64,000 nt of DNA, taken from NCBI GenBank assembly GCA_020697295.1, contig JAJFBF010000043.1:16684-80683 (forward strand). The letters run 5' to 3'. Both the position numbers and the translations under genes were made by a program. The stretch comes from Moraxellaceae bacterium (GTDB lineage: Bacteria > Pseudomonadota > Gammaproteobacteria > Pseudomonadales > Moraxellaceae). Below are positions 28,183 through 37,505 of this stretch, piece by piece; positions within the stretch are counted from its first letter, which is position 1; every line of letters begins with the position of its first letter. Below the pieces are notes generated by a model that worked only from the letters and a program-made list of their open reading frames with translations, ran no database searches and was not told where the DNA came from.

Positions 28183-28802
28183 GAACCAGTTCCAAGAAGA
28201 GTCTGTACTTCATGCCTTGTTAGGGTTTTATTTGACTCAATCTGCTGATCAATTGAAAAGTAGCGGATGCTGGGTTTGTTTTCTGACCTAAATTTACTGA
28301 GATCAGCTGCAGATTGATCTGAAAGTTCACCATTATGGGGGCTTACTATGTTTGGTTTACCCGAGTCTGATGTCCATATATAGAAAGTTATTCTATAAGT
28401 TCCAGGAGCGAACAAAACATGCGCTTGTTTCCAGCCGAATAGCACGATCCTGTGTTCAGATGATTTGGCAGCTGTGGCAAAAGGACCTGCAAAGGTTTCT
28501 CTATAGTATTTCTTATTGCTGTAGTCGTAGTTATTGAACTCTGTCCATTCTATATATTGAGATTTCGACTGGTCTCCAGGAAAGGAGATTAAGACGGCGC
28601 ATTTGTGAACTATGCCGGTTCGCTGAGATGAATTCACGAATGTAATGGGGGCATATAATTCAAATCCGGCTTTTGTGTGACAAAATCCGAACGTACTTCC
28701 TGGATGGAATGAGATTTTTGGACGCTGAAACTGTGTTAAGTATAAGGTAATAGAAGACACCAAAAGACTAAGGGCTGCGATATACAATGAGTATTGCGAC
28801 AT
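28176..28802 (-). CDS. Cassette-encoded hypothetical protein with N-terminal TM helix
   Basis: MSQYSLYIAALSLLVSSITLYLTQFQRPKISF...; stop lies within attC 6. Confidence 0.65.
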   Translation of the reverse strand: MSQYSLYIAALSLLVSSITLYLTQFQRPKISFHPGSTFGFCHTKAGFELYAPITFVNSSQRTGIVHKCAVLISFPGDQSKSQYIEWTEFNNYDYSNKKYYRETFAGPFATAAKSSEHRIVLFGWKQAHVLFAPGTYRITFYIWTSDSGKPNIVSPHNGELSDQSAADLSKFRSENKPSIRYFSIDQQIESNKTLTRHEVQTLLGTGST

Positions 28803-28819
28803 TTCTATTGTTTTCCTTG

Positions 28820-28860
28820 GCCTAACATTGAGTAGATCCCAAAAGTGGGGCTTAGTACTT
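28820..28860 (-). repeat. Terminal att-like site (truncated attC or attI-like)
   Basis: Minus strand GTACTAAGCCCC...GATCTACTCAATGTTAGGC; single well-conserved core. Confidence 0.4.
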
Positions 28861-29074
28861 CTTCGTGCGGTGTCGCCTATCTCGGCGTCTTATCCGCAAC
28901 TGATTGAATATACGAAGGAGTATTCAAAATGGGCGACGCTTTCGGGAACTGCCCTGGCAAGATGTGCCCCGCATCTGCCCCGACTCTAATACGCATGGCC
29001 TCACTAGGTAATCCGTATTTCCCGCAACTTCTGCACCGCCCCAAGGGCCTTCCGGAAGCCGCAGGAAGGCCCCC

Positions 29075-29716
29075 TTATGTGCCAGCAGCCAGCGCCGCCA
29101 ACGACCGCCCCAGATTCTCCCGCCCCCGTCCCTCATACCGCTCCACAAACTCCCGAGTACTAAACAACCGCCCCCGCCCCAGAAACTGCTGCAATACGGC
29201 CATCCGCCGCACCCGAAACACCCTCTCCGGCAAATGCCCATACTCCAGCCTTACCTGCCTCTCATACTCATCAAACCGCTCCGCCGGCGCCCCCAGAATC
29301 CAAAGGTCGATATCCACCATCACCTCGGCATCGATCCCCACCGGGCTCGCGTTATGGCAGGTCGCCATGACCAGCGCGGCCACCCGCTCGGCCATCGCCG
29401 GCGGCAGTCCCGCGGCCAGGATCTCTGCCTGCGCCCAGTCGGCGCTGCGGGCCTCGTTGTCGGGGCGGCCCAGGTCGTAAATGGCGTCGTGGAACCACAG
29501 GACGAGACGGACCTCGAGCGGGTGCTCGGGCAGGTGGGCCAGGGTTTTAAAATTGGCGAGGCATTCGCCCAGGTGCTGCAGGGTGTGGTACTGGCGGTGG
29601 GCTTCGCTGTAGCGGGCGAGCAGCGCGTCAAAAAGGCCGGGGGCCGGCGTTGCGCCGGCCTGTTGCCACAGGCTGTCCCAGTCGTCCTTGAGGGTCTTGT
29701 GCGCGTCCTGCGCCAT
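29075..29716 (-). CDS. HD-superfamily phosphohydrolase-like protein
   Basis: YSEAHRQYHTLQHLGECL...VLWFHDAIYDLGRPDNEARSADWA. Confidence 0.85.
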   Translation of the reverse strand: MAQDAHKTLKDDWDSLWQQAGATPAPGLFDALLARYSEAHRQYHTLQHLGECLANFKTLAHLPEHPLEVRLVLWFHDAIYDLGRPDNEARSADWAQAEILAAGLPPAMAERVAALVMATCHNASPVGIDAEVMVDIDLWILGAPAERFDEYERQVRLEYGHLPERVFRVRRMAVLQQFLGRGRLFSTREFVERYEGRGRENLGRSLAALAAGT

Positions 29717-29722
29717 GTTGGC

Positions 29723-30160
29723 TTACTCCGTGGCCCACTCGAACTGCAGTGTGTCCGCGTCGGCAAAGGCGTCGCCCAGGCGTTGCCGCATCATCTGCAG
29801 GTTGTCGTCGGTATAGGGCTGGGCCGGATGCTTGCCCCAGACCGGGCCGGGCCAGGCGGCGTCGTTGGCGTAGCGGGCGATATGGTGCACATGCAACTGC
29901 GGCACCATATTGCCGAGGGCGCCGATATTGATCTTGTCGGCGTCAAAGTATCTGGAGAGGCGCTCGCTCACATAGCTCGATTCGCGCATCAGTTGCTGCT
30001 GCTGGTCTTCGCTCAGTTCAAAGATCTCGCGGGTGTCCGCCACCCGCGGCACCAGGATCAGCCAGGGGTAGTGCATGTCGTTCATGAGCAGGCAGCGGCA
30101 GAGCGGGAAGTCGCCCAGCGGCAGGGTGTCGGCAGCAAGCCGGGGATGCAGTTCGAACAT
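29723..30160 (-). CDS. HIT family protein
   Basis: NMVPQLHVHHIARYANDAAWPGPVWG; likely ATG at 30160. Confidence 0.9.
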   Translation of the reverse strand: MFELHPRLAADTLPLGDFPLCRCLLMNDMHYPWLILVPRVADTREIFELSEDQQQQLMRESSYVSERLSRYFDADKINIGALGNMVPQLHVHHIARYANDAAWPGPVWGKHPAQPYTDDNLQMMRQRLGDAFADADTLQFEWATE

Positions 30161-30270
30161 GGGCACGACCCTGGGGAGATGCTCCTCAGCATAAAGGGGT
30201 AATGTTCTTTCACAATACCTGAGACCCATTTTTTCAGGGGTGGGCTGCCCGGCGGGCCTGGCCTGGTCGG

Positions 30271-30310
30271 AGCAGGGCGGGGCAGGGCGGGGCAGGGCGG
30301 GGCAGGGCGG
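30271..30310. repeat. 10-bp G-rich tandem repeat (ggcagggcgg, 4 copies)
   Basis: agcagggcgg ggcagggcgg ggcagggcgg ggcagggcgg. Confidence 0.9.
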
Positions 30311-30486
30311 GTCTGCCGGCGGGCGGCGGGCCCGGCAGCGGCGGAACCCGGCGCGACTCTTGCTTGAGTCCTGCGCTGCAAGGCCAGTGGCCTGCCCCGG
30401 GCCTGCGCCGTGTGCGCGGGCCTGCCCAGCCGGGTGGCAGGCCGCGGCCCATCCATCCTGTCCTGCACCAACACCGGGAGCCCCGC

Positions 30487-30930
30487 ATGAACCGTGAAGA
30501 CGTCACCGACCTCATCGTCACCGCCAAGATCCGCAAGGGCCTGAAGTGGGCCCACATCGCCGAGGCCCTGGGCCACAGCAAGGAGTGGGTGACCGCCGCC
30601 TGCCTGGGCCAGATGACACTGACCGCCGCGCAGGCCGCCACCCTCGGCCACCTGCTGGATCTGCCCGCCGACGCCGTGGCGCTGCTGCAGGTGCCGCCCT
30701 ACAAGGGCTCGCTGCCCACCGCCGTGCCCACCGATCCGCTGATTTACCGCTTTTACGAGCTCATCAGCGTGTATGGCACCACCTTCAAGCAGCTTATCCA
30801 CGAGGAGTTCGGCGACGGCATCATGTCCGCCATCGATTTCAACATGGACATGACGCGCGAGCCCGACCCCAAGGGCGATCGCGTGCGCATCGTCATGAGC
30901 GGGAAGTTTTTGCCGTACAAGACGTATTGA
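30487..30930 (+). CDS. cynS: Cyanate hydratase (cyanase)
   Basis: 147 aa; PYKGSLPTAVPTDPLIYRFYELISVYGTTFKQLIHEEFGDGIMSAIDFNMDM. Confidence 0.95.
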   Translation: MNREDVTDLIVTAKIRKGLKWAHIAEALGHSKEWVTAACLGQMTLTAAQAATLGHLLDLPADAVALLQVPPYKGSLPTAVPTDPLIYRFYELISVYGTTFKQLIHEEFGDGIMSAIDFNMDMTREPDPKGDRVRIVMSGKFLPYKTY

Positions 30931-31093
30931 GGGGCGGCTCGCTTTGTGGGGCGGTGGCTCTTTTGCCGGGATGCCGGCCACCGCCCCGTGCCCGCTTGCT
31001 CCAGCGCTCTTGACCACGCCAATGGCGGCTGGCCCCTGCTTTTGATAACCTCCTGATTTATCGGATTAAAATGAATCAGGGAGCGGACGGGTC

Positions 31094-32143
31094 TTGAGCC
31101 AGGGCGTCATCACCATTGCCTATGTCACCCGCCTCCTCCAGGAGGCGGCGCGCGAGGGCGTGGACCCGGCCAGCCTTTTCCGCGAGGCCGGCCTCGATCC
31201 GGCGCAGCTGCAGCAGCCCGAGACGCGTATCCGCACGAATGAATTCATCCGTCTGATGCAGATCGTCATGCGCCGCACCGAGGACGAGTTCATCGGCCTC
31301 GGCCGCGGCACCAAGTCCAAGCCCGGCACTTTCTCCATGATGGCGCACGCCGTCATCAACTGCCCCAACCTGGGCAAGGCCATGGAGCGCTCGGCGGCCT
31401 TCTACCGCATCGTCGATTTGCCCATCGAGCTCAAGCTGGAGGAGGGCAGCACCGAATCCCGCCTCATCCTCACCACCGCCGCCCCCGAGCGCGACAACAT
31501 CCTGGAAGCGATGCTCTTTATCTCCATCCGCTTCTGGAGCTGGCTCACCGGCCGCCCGCTCGAGCCCGCCGCCATCCAGCTCGATTTCCCGGAGCCGCCG
31601 CAGGCCGACGAATTCCGCCGCATCTGGAAAGGCCCGGTCACCTACAACAACGCGCGCAACGCCATCGTCTTTCCCACCGCCTGGCTGTCGCTGCCGCTGG
31701 TGCAGAACCCGCTCTCGCTCACCCGCTTTCTCAAGGATTCACTGGCGCTCATCATCGTCGGCAACCAGGCGCCCATCGGCCTACCCGAGCAGATCAAGGC
31801 CATCATCTCCAAGGGTTACGGCAACCACTTCCCGGACTTCGCCCAGGTCTGCGAAAGCCTGAACATGACGCCGCAGACCCTGCGCCGCCGCCTCAAGGAA
31901 GAAAACACCAGCTACCAGGCCATCAAGGACAACATCCGCCAGGACGCCGCCCGCTTCTACCTCGCCAAGGAAGAGCTCTCCATCGACGAGATCGCCCTCA
32001 TGATGGGCTTCTCCGAGGCCAGCTCCTTCCACCGCGCCTTCAAGAAGTGGACCGGCCAGACCCCCGCCGCCTGGCGCCGCGAAGTGTTGGGCCTGCCGCC
32101 CGAAGGGGATGACGACGACGAAGAGGGCTGGGTCACCGGTTAA
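31094..32143 (+). CDS. AraC-family transcriptional regulator
   Basis: FAQVCESLNMTPQTLRRRLKEENTSYQAIKDNIRQDAARFYLAKEELSIDEIALMMGFSEASSFHRAFKKWTGQTPAAWR. Confidence 0.88.
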   Translation: MSQGVITIAYVTRLLQEAAREGVDPASLFREAGLDPAQLQQPETRIRTNEFIRLMQIVMRRTEDEFIGLGRGTKSKPGTFSMMAHAVINCPNLGKAMERSAAFYRIVDLPIELKLEEGSTESRLILTTAAPERDNILEAMLFISIRFWSWLTGRPLEPAAIQLDFPEPPQADEFRRIWKGPVTYNNARNAIVFPTAWLSLPLVQNPLSLTRFLKDSLALIIVGNQAPIGLPEQIKAIISKGYGNHFPDFAQVCESLNMTPQTLRRRLKEENTSYQAIKDNIRQDAARFYLAKEELSIDEIALMMGFSEASSFHRAFKKWTGQTPAAWRREVLGLPPEGDDDDEEGWVTG

Positions 32144-32333
32144 CCTCCCGGCCAAGCCCTGCGCCACTCCCCGTAACCCTCGCCGCAAGCCGACGGTTGA
32201 GTTTTAGCCGGGGGCGCTTGGCCGGCAGTGCTGGGCCTGACGCCGCCGCTCCTGTGCTCTAAAGCCCCCACCTACAGCAACCTCTGCAAATCCGGTAAAG
32301 TCGGGCGCTTCCGTGCACACCGGCCGCCATTCC

Positions 32334-33197
32334 ATGCCCCAGACCAATACCACCGCCCGCCTGCTCATCACCTGCCCGGACAAGGCCGGCATCGTCAACG
32401 CGGTCTCCAGCTTTCTCTACAACCACGGCGCCAACATCACCGCGCTGGACCAGCACGCCACCGAAGCCGAGGGCGGCACCTATTTCATGCGCCTGGAATT
32501 CCAGACCCCGCACCTCGACCTCTCGCGCCAGGTGCTGGCCAAGACCTTCGAGGACGCCGTCGCCCGCCGCTACGGCATGGACTGGACCATCAGCTATGCC
32601 GCCGATCTCAAGAAGGTCGCGCTGCTGGTGAGCAAGGTCGACCACGCCATGCAGGAGCTGCTCTGGCGCTGGTCGCGCGGCGCGCTGCCCTGCGACATCC
32701 GCTGCGTGGTCAGCAACCATCCCGACCTGCAGCAGCAGGTCGAGCGCTTCGGCGTGCCCTTCCACGTTGTGCCCGTCACTAAAGACAGCAAGGCCGAGGC
32801 CGAGGCGCAGATCCAGTCCCTCATCGGCGACTGCGACCTTGTCGTGCTCGCACGCTACATGCAGGTGCTCTCCGGCGATTTCGTGGCGAAGTGGCCGCAC
32901 AGGATCATCAACATCCACCACTCCTTCTTGCCCGCCTTTGTCGGCGCCAATCCCTACCAGCAAGCCTATGACAAGGGCGTGAAGCTGATCGGCGCCACCG
33001 CGCACTACGTGACCGCCGACCTCGACCAGGGCCCCATCATCGAGCAGGGCGTCGAGCGCGTATCCCACCGCGACGACGTCGAGACCCTGCGCGAACTCGG
33101 CCAGGACGTGGAGCGCAACGCACTCGCCCGCGCCGTGCGCTGGCACCTCGAAGACCGCATCATCGTGCACGGCAACAAGACCATCGTTTTTAGCTAG
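32334..33197 (+). CDS. purU: Formyltetrahydrofolate deformylase
   Basis: ACT-like N-terminus LLITCPDKAGIVNAVSSFLYNHGANITALDQH; formyltransferase domain with NIHHSFLPAFVGANPYQQAYDKGVKLIGATAHYVT. Confidence 0.95.
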   Translation: MPQTNTTARLLITCPDKAGIVNAVSSFLYNHGANITALDQHATEAEGGTYFMRLEFQTPHLDLSRQVLAKTFEDAVARRYGMDWTISYAADLKKVALLVSKVDHAMQELLWRWSRGALPCDIRCVVSNHPDLQQQVERFGVPFHVVPVTKDSKAEAEAQIQSLIGDCDLVVLARYMQVLSGDFVAKWPHRIINIHHSFLPAFVGANPYQQAYDKGVKLIGATAHYVTADLDQGPIIEQGVERVSHRDDVETLRELGQDVERNALARAVRWHLEDRIIVHGNKTIVFS

Positions 33198-33318
33198 TGC
33201 GTGGCGCAGCCTGGCAGTGGCCGGGCTTCAGGCGGGCGCTCCGAGCCCGACAAGCCTCGCCCGAAAAGTTGCGCCCTGCTAGTCCACTCCAACGCCGCTC
33301 CGTCCAAAGGGATTCCAG

Positions 33319-33891
33319 ATGCAGGCCTTCTACGCACTCATCGACCGCCTCGACCGCAGCGAAGGCGAGGCGCGCGCGGACATCGAAGCGCTGCTCTGGT
33401 CCACCTTCGGCGTCGAGCAGACCGTGCTCGCGCTCGACATGACCGGCTTCTCGCGCACCGTGCAGGCCCAGGGCATCGTCAGCTATCTCGCGCGCATCCG
33501 CCGCATGCAGCAGGTGAGTGCGCCCCTCGTGGCCGCGCATGCCGGCGAAGTGGTGAAGTTCACCGCCGACAACCTCATGGCCGTGTTCGCCGATGCCGGC
33601 CAGGCGCTCGCCGCGGCACGCGCCATCCGCCGTGCCTGCCTGGCCCTGGCCGAGCCCCTCGACGTCTCCATCGGCCTCGATGCCGGCCACTTTCTGTATG
33701 TGCCGCACTCCGACTGCTTTGGCGATCCGGTCAACGTCGCCTTCAAGCTCGCCGAGGACATCGCCGGCAATGGCGAGGTGCTCGCCAGCGCCGCCGTGCT
33801 CGCCGCCACTGGCGCTCCGGCGCCTGCCGTCTGGCAGGAAGCCACCGTGTCCGGCCTCTGTATCCGCTACGCGGCGCTGCCCGCCGACTAG
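33319..33891 (+). CDS. Small stand-alone class III nucleotidyl cyclase-fold protein
   Basis: LALDMTGFSRTVQAQG...VVKFTADNLMAVFADA...FGDPVNVAFKLAEDIAGNGEVLAS. Confidence 0.7.
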   Translation: MQAFYALIDRLDRSEGEARADIEALLWSTFGVEQTVLALDMTGFSRTVQAQGIVSYLARIRRMQQVSAPLVAAHAGEVVKFTADNLMAVFADAGQALAAARAIRRACLALAEPLDVSIGLDAGHFLYVPHSDCFGDPVNVAFKLAEDIAGNGEVLASAAVLAATGAPAPAVWQEATVSGLCIRYAALPAD

Positions 33892-33948
33892 ACTGCGGGG
33901 GCAATCGCTGCCCTTCCGTCGCTGCCACTGCCTGCCTGGAGCCCTGCC

Positions 33949-34425
33949 ATGAAACTCACGGATTTCGCCCTGAACGCCCTCGAGGGCGAGCCCCTGCCCG
34001 ACACTACTCTTGCCGGCAAAGTCGTGCTGCTGGTCAATGTCGCCAGCCAGTGCGGCCTCACCCCGCAATACAAGGGACTCGAGCAGCTGCAGCGCGACTA
34101 CGGCATGCGCGGCTTCACGGTGCTGGGCGTGCCCTGCAACCAGTTCGGCGGCCAGGAACCGGGCGATGCCACGCAGATCCGCAATTTCTGCCGCACCCAG
34201 CACGACGTCACGTTTCCGCTCACCGCCAAGGTCGACGTCAACGGCCCCGGCCGGCATCCGCTCTATGCCTGGCTCACCGCCGAGGACGCCACCTTTCCCG
34301 GCGCCATCACCTGGAACTTCGAGAAATTCCTGGTCGGCCGCGACGGCGCCGTCAAGGCCCGCTTCTCGCCGCGCACCACCCCCGATGATCCCGCGCTGGT
34401 CGCCGCGCTCGAAAGCCTGCTCTAG
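33949..34425 (+). CDS. Glutathione peroxidase family protein
   Basis: VNVASQCGLTPQYKGLEQL, CNQFGGQEPG, TWNFEKFLVGRDG. Confidence 0.93.
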   Translation: MKLTDFALNALEGEPLPDTTLAGKVVLLVNVASQCGLTPQYKGLEQLQRDYGMRGFTVLGVPCNQFGGQEPGDATQIRNFCRTQHDVTFPLTAKVDVNGPGRHPLYAWLTAEDATFPGAITWNFEKFLVGRDGAVKARFSPRTTPDDPALVAALESLL

Positions 34426-34605
34426 CCTTCGCAAGCGGGCAGGGCCCGGGACTGCGGTTCACCGCCGCTGCCCCGGGTCCGGGCCGGTACAGCCAGTCGG
34501 GCACCTGCCTGCCAACCCCGTCACTGGCAGGGTAAATCCCGCGCTTGTGCATTTGCATCCGGGCGCCATCGCATGCGAGCCTCGCGGCATCCACGTGGAG
34601 GCTTC

Positions 34606-35898
34606 ATGGATCCGCAATCCTCCCTGCGCAGCCGGCTCTGGCTGCTGCTCTCGCTCTATATCTGCCAGGGACTGCCCACCGGCGTCTTCACCCAGGCCTT
34701 GCCCGCGATCCTGCGCACCTACGAGGTGCCGCTCACCGTCATCGGCTTCAGCGGCCTGCTCGCGCTGCCCTGGGCCCTGAAATTCCTCTGGGCGCCTTTC
34801 GTGGAACGCTATTTTTCCCAGCGTTGGGGCCAGCGCCGCTCCTGGATCCTGCCCATGCAGGTCGCCGCCCTCGTCATGCTGGTCGCCATCGCCTTCTTCG
34901 ATCCCTATCGCCTGGCCGGCAACGAAGGCGTCGCGCAATTCTTCGTGTTCATGTTCCTCGTCAACCTCTTCGCCGCCACCCAGGACATCGCCACCGATGG
35001 CCTCGCCGTGCGCAGCCTCGCCTTCCACGAGCGCGGCCTCGGCAACGGCGTGCAGGTGGCCGGCTATCGCATCGGCCTCATCATCGGCGGCGGCCTCCTG
35101 CTCTATCTCATCGGCGCCTGGGACTGGCAGGCCGCCTTCCTGCTGCTGGCGGTGTTGCTGGGCCTGCTCACGCTGCCGGTGCTGCGCTTTCGCGAACCGC
35201 CGCCCCTGCGTGACGAGCCTGGCCGCGAATTGCCCTACCTGCATGTCTTCACCAGTTTTTTTGCGCGCCCCGGCCTGCGTGGCTGGCTGGTGGTGCTCAT
35301 TACCTACAAGGTGGGCGAGTCGCTGGGCTCCGCCATGGTCAAGCCCATGCTCGTCGACATGGGCCTCGACCTGAAGCAGATCGGCCTGATGGTAAGCATC
35401 GTGGGCTCGCTCGCCACCCTGGTGGGTGCCTTGCTTGGCGGCTGGCTGACCGCGCGCTGGGGCCGCTATCCGGCCATCATCGGCTTTGGCGTGCTGCAGG
35501 CCCTGGGCGTCGCCGTCTATGCCTGGCTGCCTTGGCTCCACGACCGCGGCGAGCCGGTGCCCCTGGCGTTGATCTACAGCTTCAACGCCCTCGAGCATTT
35601 CGTCAGCGGCATGGCCATGGCGGCCCTGCTCACCGCCGTCATGGACCTCGCCCGCGCCGAGCACGCCGCTGCCGATTTCACCGTCCAGGTCAGCATCCTC
35701 GCCATCTTCGGCGGCAGCTTCTACCTGGTCGCCGGCCTCGTCGCCGAGGCTCTGGGCTACACCGCCTACTTCCTGGTCTCGGCAACGCTGTCGCTGGTCC
35801 TGCTCTGGCCGGCGGCCATCTACTGCCGGCGCCTGCCCTGGCTGATGCCGGGCGGCCTTCCGGCAACGGCGCTTCCTGGGGAGAATGTTCGTCCCTGA
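34606..35898 (+). CDS. AmpG-like MFS transporter
   Basis: SLYICQGLPTGVFTQALPAILRTYEV...ATQDIATDGLAVR; multi-pass. Confidence 0.85.
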   Translation: MDPQSSLRSRLWLLLSLYICQGLPTGVFTQALPAILRTYEVPLTVIGFSGLLALPWALKFLWAPFVERYFSQRWGQRRSWILPMQVAALVMLVAIAFFDPYRLAGNEGVAQFFVFMFLVNLFAATQDIATDGLAVRSLAFHERGLGNGVQVAGYRIGLIIGGGLLLYLIGAWDWQAAFLLLAVLLGLLTLPVLRFREPPPLRDEPGRELPYLHVFTSFFARPGLRGWLVVLITYKVGESLGSAMVKPMLVDMGLDLKQIGLMVSIVGSLATLVGALLGGWLTARWGRYPAIIGFGVLQALGVAVYAWLPWLHDRGEPVPLALIYSFNALEHFVSGMAMAALLTAVMDLARAEHAAADFTVQVSILAIFGGSFYLVAGLVAEALGYTAYFLVSATLSLVLLWPAAIYCRRLPWLMPGGLPATALPGENVRP

Positions 35899-36005
35899 AA
35901 TGCACGGGTTCAGCCCGGGCCCCTGCCACGGACTTCCGGCGACAGCGCTTTCAGGGGACAATACGCGCCCCTGAAATGCACGGGCGCTGCCCGGACCCCT
36001 GCCAT
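35854..36005. repeat. 76-bp tandem duplication, about 80% identity
   Basis: ggccttccggcaacggcgct..cctgaaatgcacggg..ccctgccac / ggacttccggcgacagcgct..cctgaaatgcacggg..ccctgccat. Confidence 0.9.
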
Positions 36006-36246
36006 GACCGACGACATCCGCCACCACCTCGACGCCCGCGGCCTGCGCTGCCCCGAGCCCGTGATGATGCTGCACCAGAAGGTGCGCGACATGGCCGAAG
36101 GCGAGCTGCTCGAGGTCATCGCCACCGACCCCTCCACCACCCGCGACATCCCCAAGTTCTGCCGCTTCCTCGGCCACGAACTGGTGAACCAGGACGAGCT
36201 CAAGGATGCCGGCGAATTCCGTTACGTCATCCGCAAGGGCGCCTGA
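36004..36246 (+). CDS. tusA: TusA-family sulfurtransferase
   Basis: [51 protein letters not shown]. Confidence 0.92.
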   Translation: MTDDIRHHLDARGLRCPEPVMMLHQKVRDMAEGELLEVIATDPSTTRDIPKFCRFLGHELVNQDELKDAGEFRYVIRKGA

Positions 36247-36264
36247 GCCCCTGGCGGCGTCCGC

Positions 36265-36305
36265 TCAATAAAAAAGCCCGGCATTGGCCGGGCTTTTTTA
36301 TTGAG
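36265..36305. terminator. Rho-independent bidirectional terminator
   Basis: caataaaaaagcccggcattggccgggcttttttattg. Confidence 0.9.
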
Positions 36306-36364
36306 CCTGCTTTTTTATTGAACCTGCGGAAGCGGGGGCCGCTGCCTGGCGAAGCAATCGTCGC

Positions 36365-37393
36365 CTAGTGCGCCGCCACCGCACACTCCGGACTCGCCGG
36401 CGTTACCTTGCAGCGGATATTGCGCAGCAACCGCATCATGTCCGCATCATAAAGCCCCTCGGCCGCCAACTGGTCCCGCGCCTCGCGCATCAGCTGCACA
36501 TAGCGCGCCTCGTCCGCCGGCGTGATGTTCATCCACTGCGATTCGGGAATCTCCTTTTCCGCACGGCTCACAATCGCAAAGGCCTTGTCCACCTGCGTCC
36601 GCACATACGTCCGGCTTTGCTGGCCATAGCCGGCCGGGAAGCGCTTGCGGTTGATCAGCAGCGTCGCGCTGATCTGGCCCAGCGGAAAGCGATAGATCGC
36701 GCCCTTCGTGCCCACGCCCTTGTGCAGCTCCATGGGCTTGTAGAGCAGCACCGGCGCCACCAGCACATCCACCTGGTGATTGTTGAACTTGCCGGCGAAG
36801 TTGCTGAGGTCCGAAGCTACCGGCTGTGCCCCGAGACGCTGCACGATGCGGGTCTGTGCCTTGTCGAGCTCGAGCACCGCCACCTTCTTGCCGGCGGCTT
36901 TCTCCACCGAATCGATGCGACGGTCGATGACCATCACATAGGCCGGCCCCATGGGGATCACGCCGGCGACTTCATAATTGTCCGTGATCATGCGCGGCGC
37001 CAGCTTCGGATTGGCCAGGGCCTCCAGCAGCAGGCGCATATGCCGGGGCGTGGGCAGCGCGCCCACGGAATCGATGCTGCCCACGAAAGGCGAGAACTGG
37101 CGGGCGCGGATGGTGGTGATGGCGACGCCGTCGCAGTGGCCGGCCTTGAAGTCCTCGGCGGCGACGCGCTCGTCGGTATAGGCGCGCAGCTTCATGTCCA
37201 CGCCCCACTGGCCGGCCACCAGGGCCTGGTCGCGGGCCATGCCGAAGGCTTCACCGCGGGTGCCAAGCGGGTCATAGACGCAGAACAACACCTTCTGCAG
37301 TGCCGCCTCGGCCACCGGCGCCGCCATCAGGGCGGTGGCCGCCAGCAGGGCAGGGCGGAGGATGCGGACAAGACGCTTCATGTAATCCTTCAT
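36365..37393 (-). CDS. Periplasmic solute-binding-like protein
   Basis: Signal peptide and periplasmic-binding fold pattern (CVYDPLGTRGEAFGMARDQALVAGQWGVDMKLRAYTDERVAAEDFKAGHCDGVAITTIRAR). Confidence 0.65.
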   Translation of the reverse strand: MKDYMKRLVRILRPALLAATALMAAPVAEAALQKVLFCVYDPLGTRGEAFGMARDQALVAGQWGVDMKLRAYTDERVAAEDFKAGHCDGVAITTIRARQFSPFVGSIDSVGALPTPRHMRLLLEALANPKLAPRMITDNYEVAGVIPMGPAYVMVIDRRIDSVEKAAGKKVAVLELDKAQTRIVQRLGAQPVASDLSNFAGKFNNHQVDVLVAPVLLYKPMELHKGVGTKGAIYRFPLGQISATLLINRKRFPAGYGQQSRTYVRTQVDKAFAIVSRAEKEIPESQWMNITPADEARYVQLMREARDQLAAEGLYDADMMRLLRNIRCKVTPASPECAVAAH

Positions 37394-37505
37394 GACAGGC
37401 TCCCTATGTTTACATTGCCCAATGTAACGATTAATCCGCGCCTCTGTACAATTATTGTCCTACAGCCTTGGAGGTACACCGCCCGGAGACAAGGCCGGGA
37501 GCACA

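Noticed and set aside
28929-29480. 183-aa plus-strand ORF as a candidate intI remnant
   Set aside because: Antisense to the HD-domain gene; no tyrosine recombinase motifs.
34459-36177. 572-aa minus-strand ORF across the AmpG-like and tusA genes
   Set aside because: E/G/A/Q-rich shadow ORF; opposite strand has real transporter and TusA motifs.
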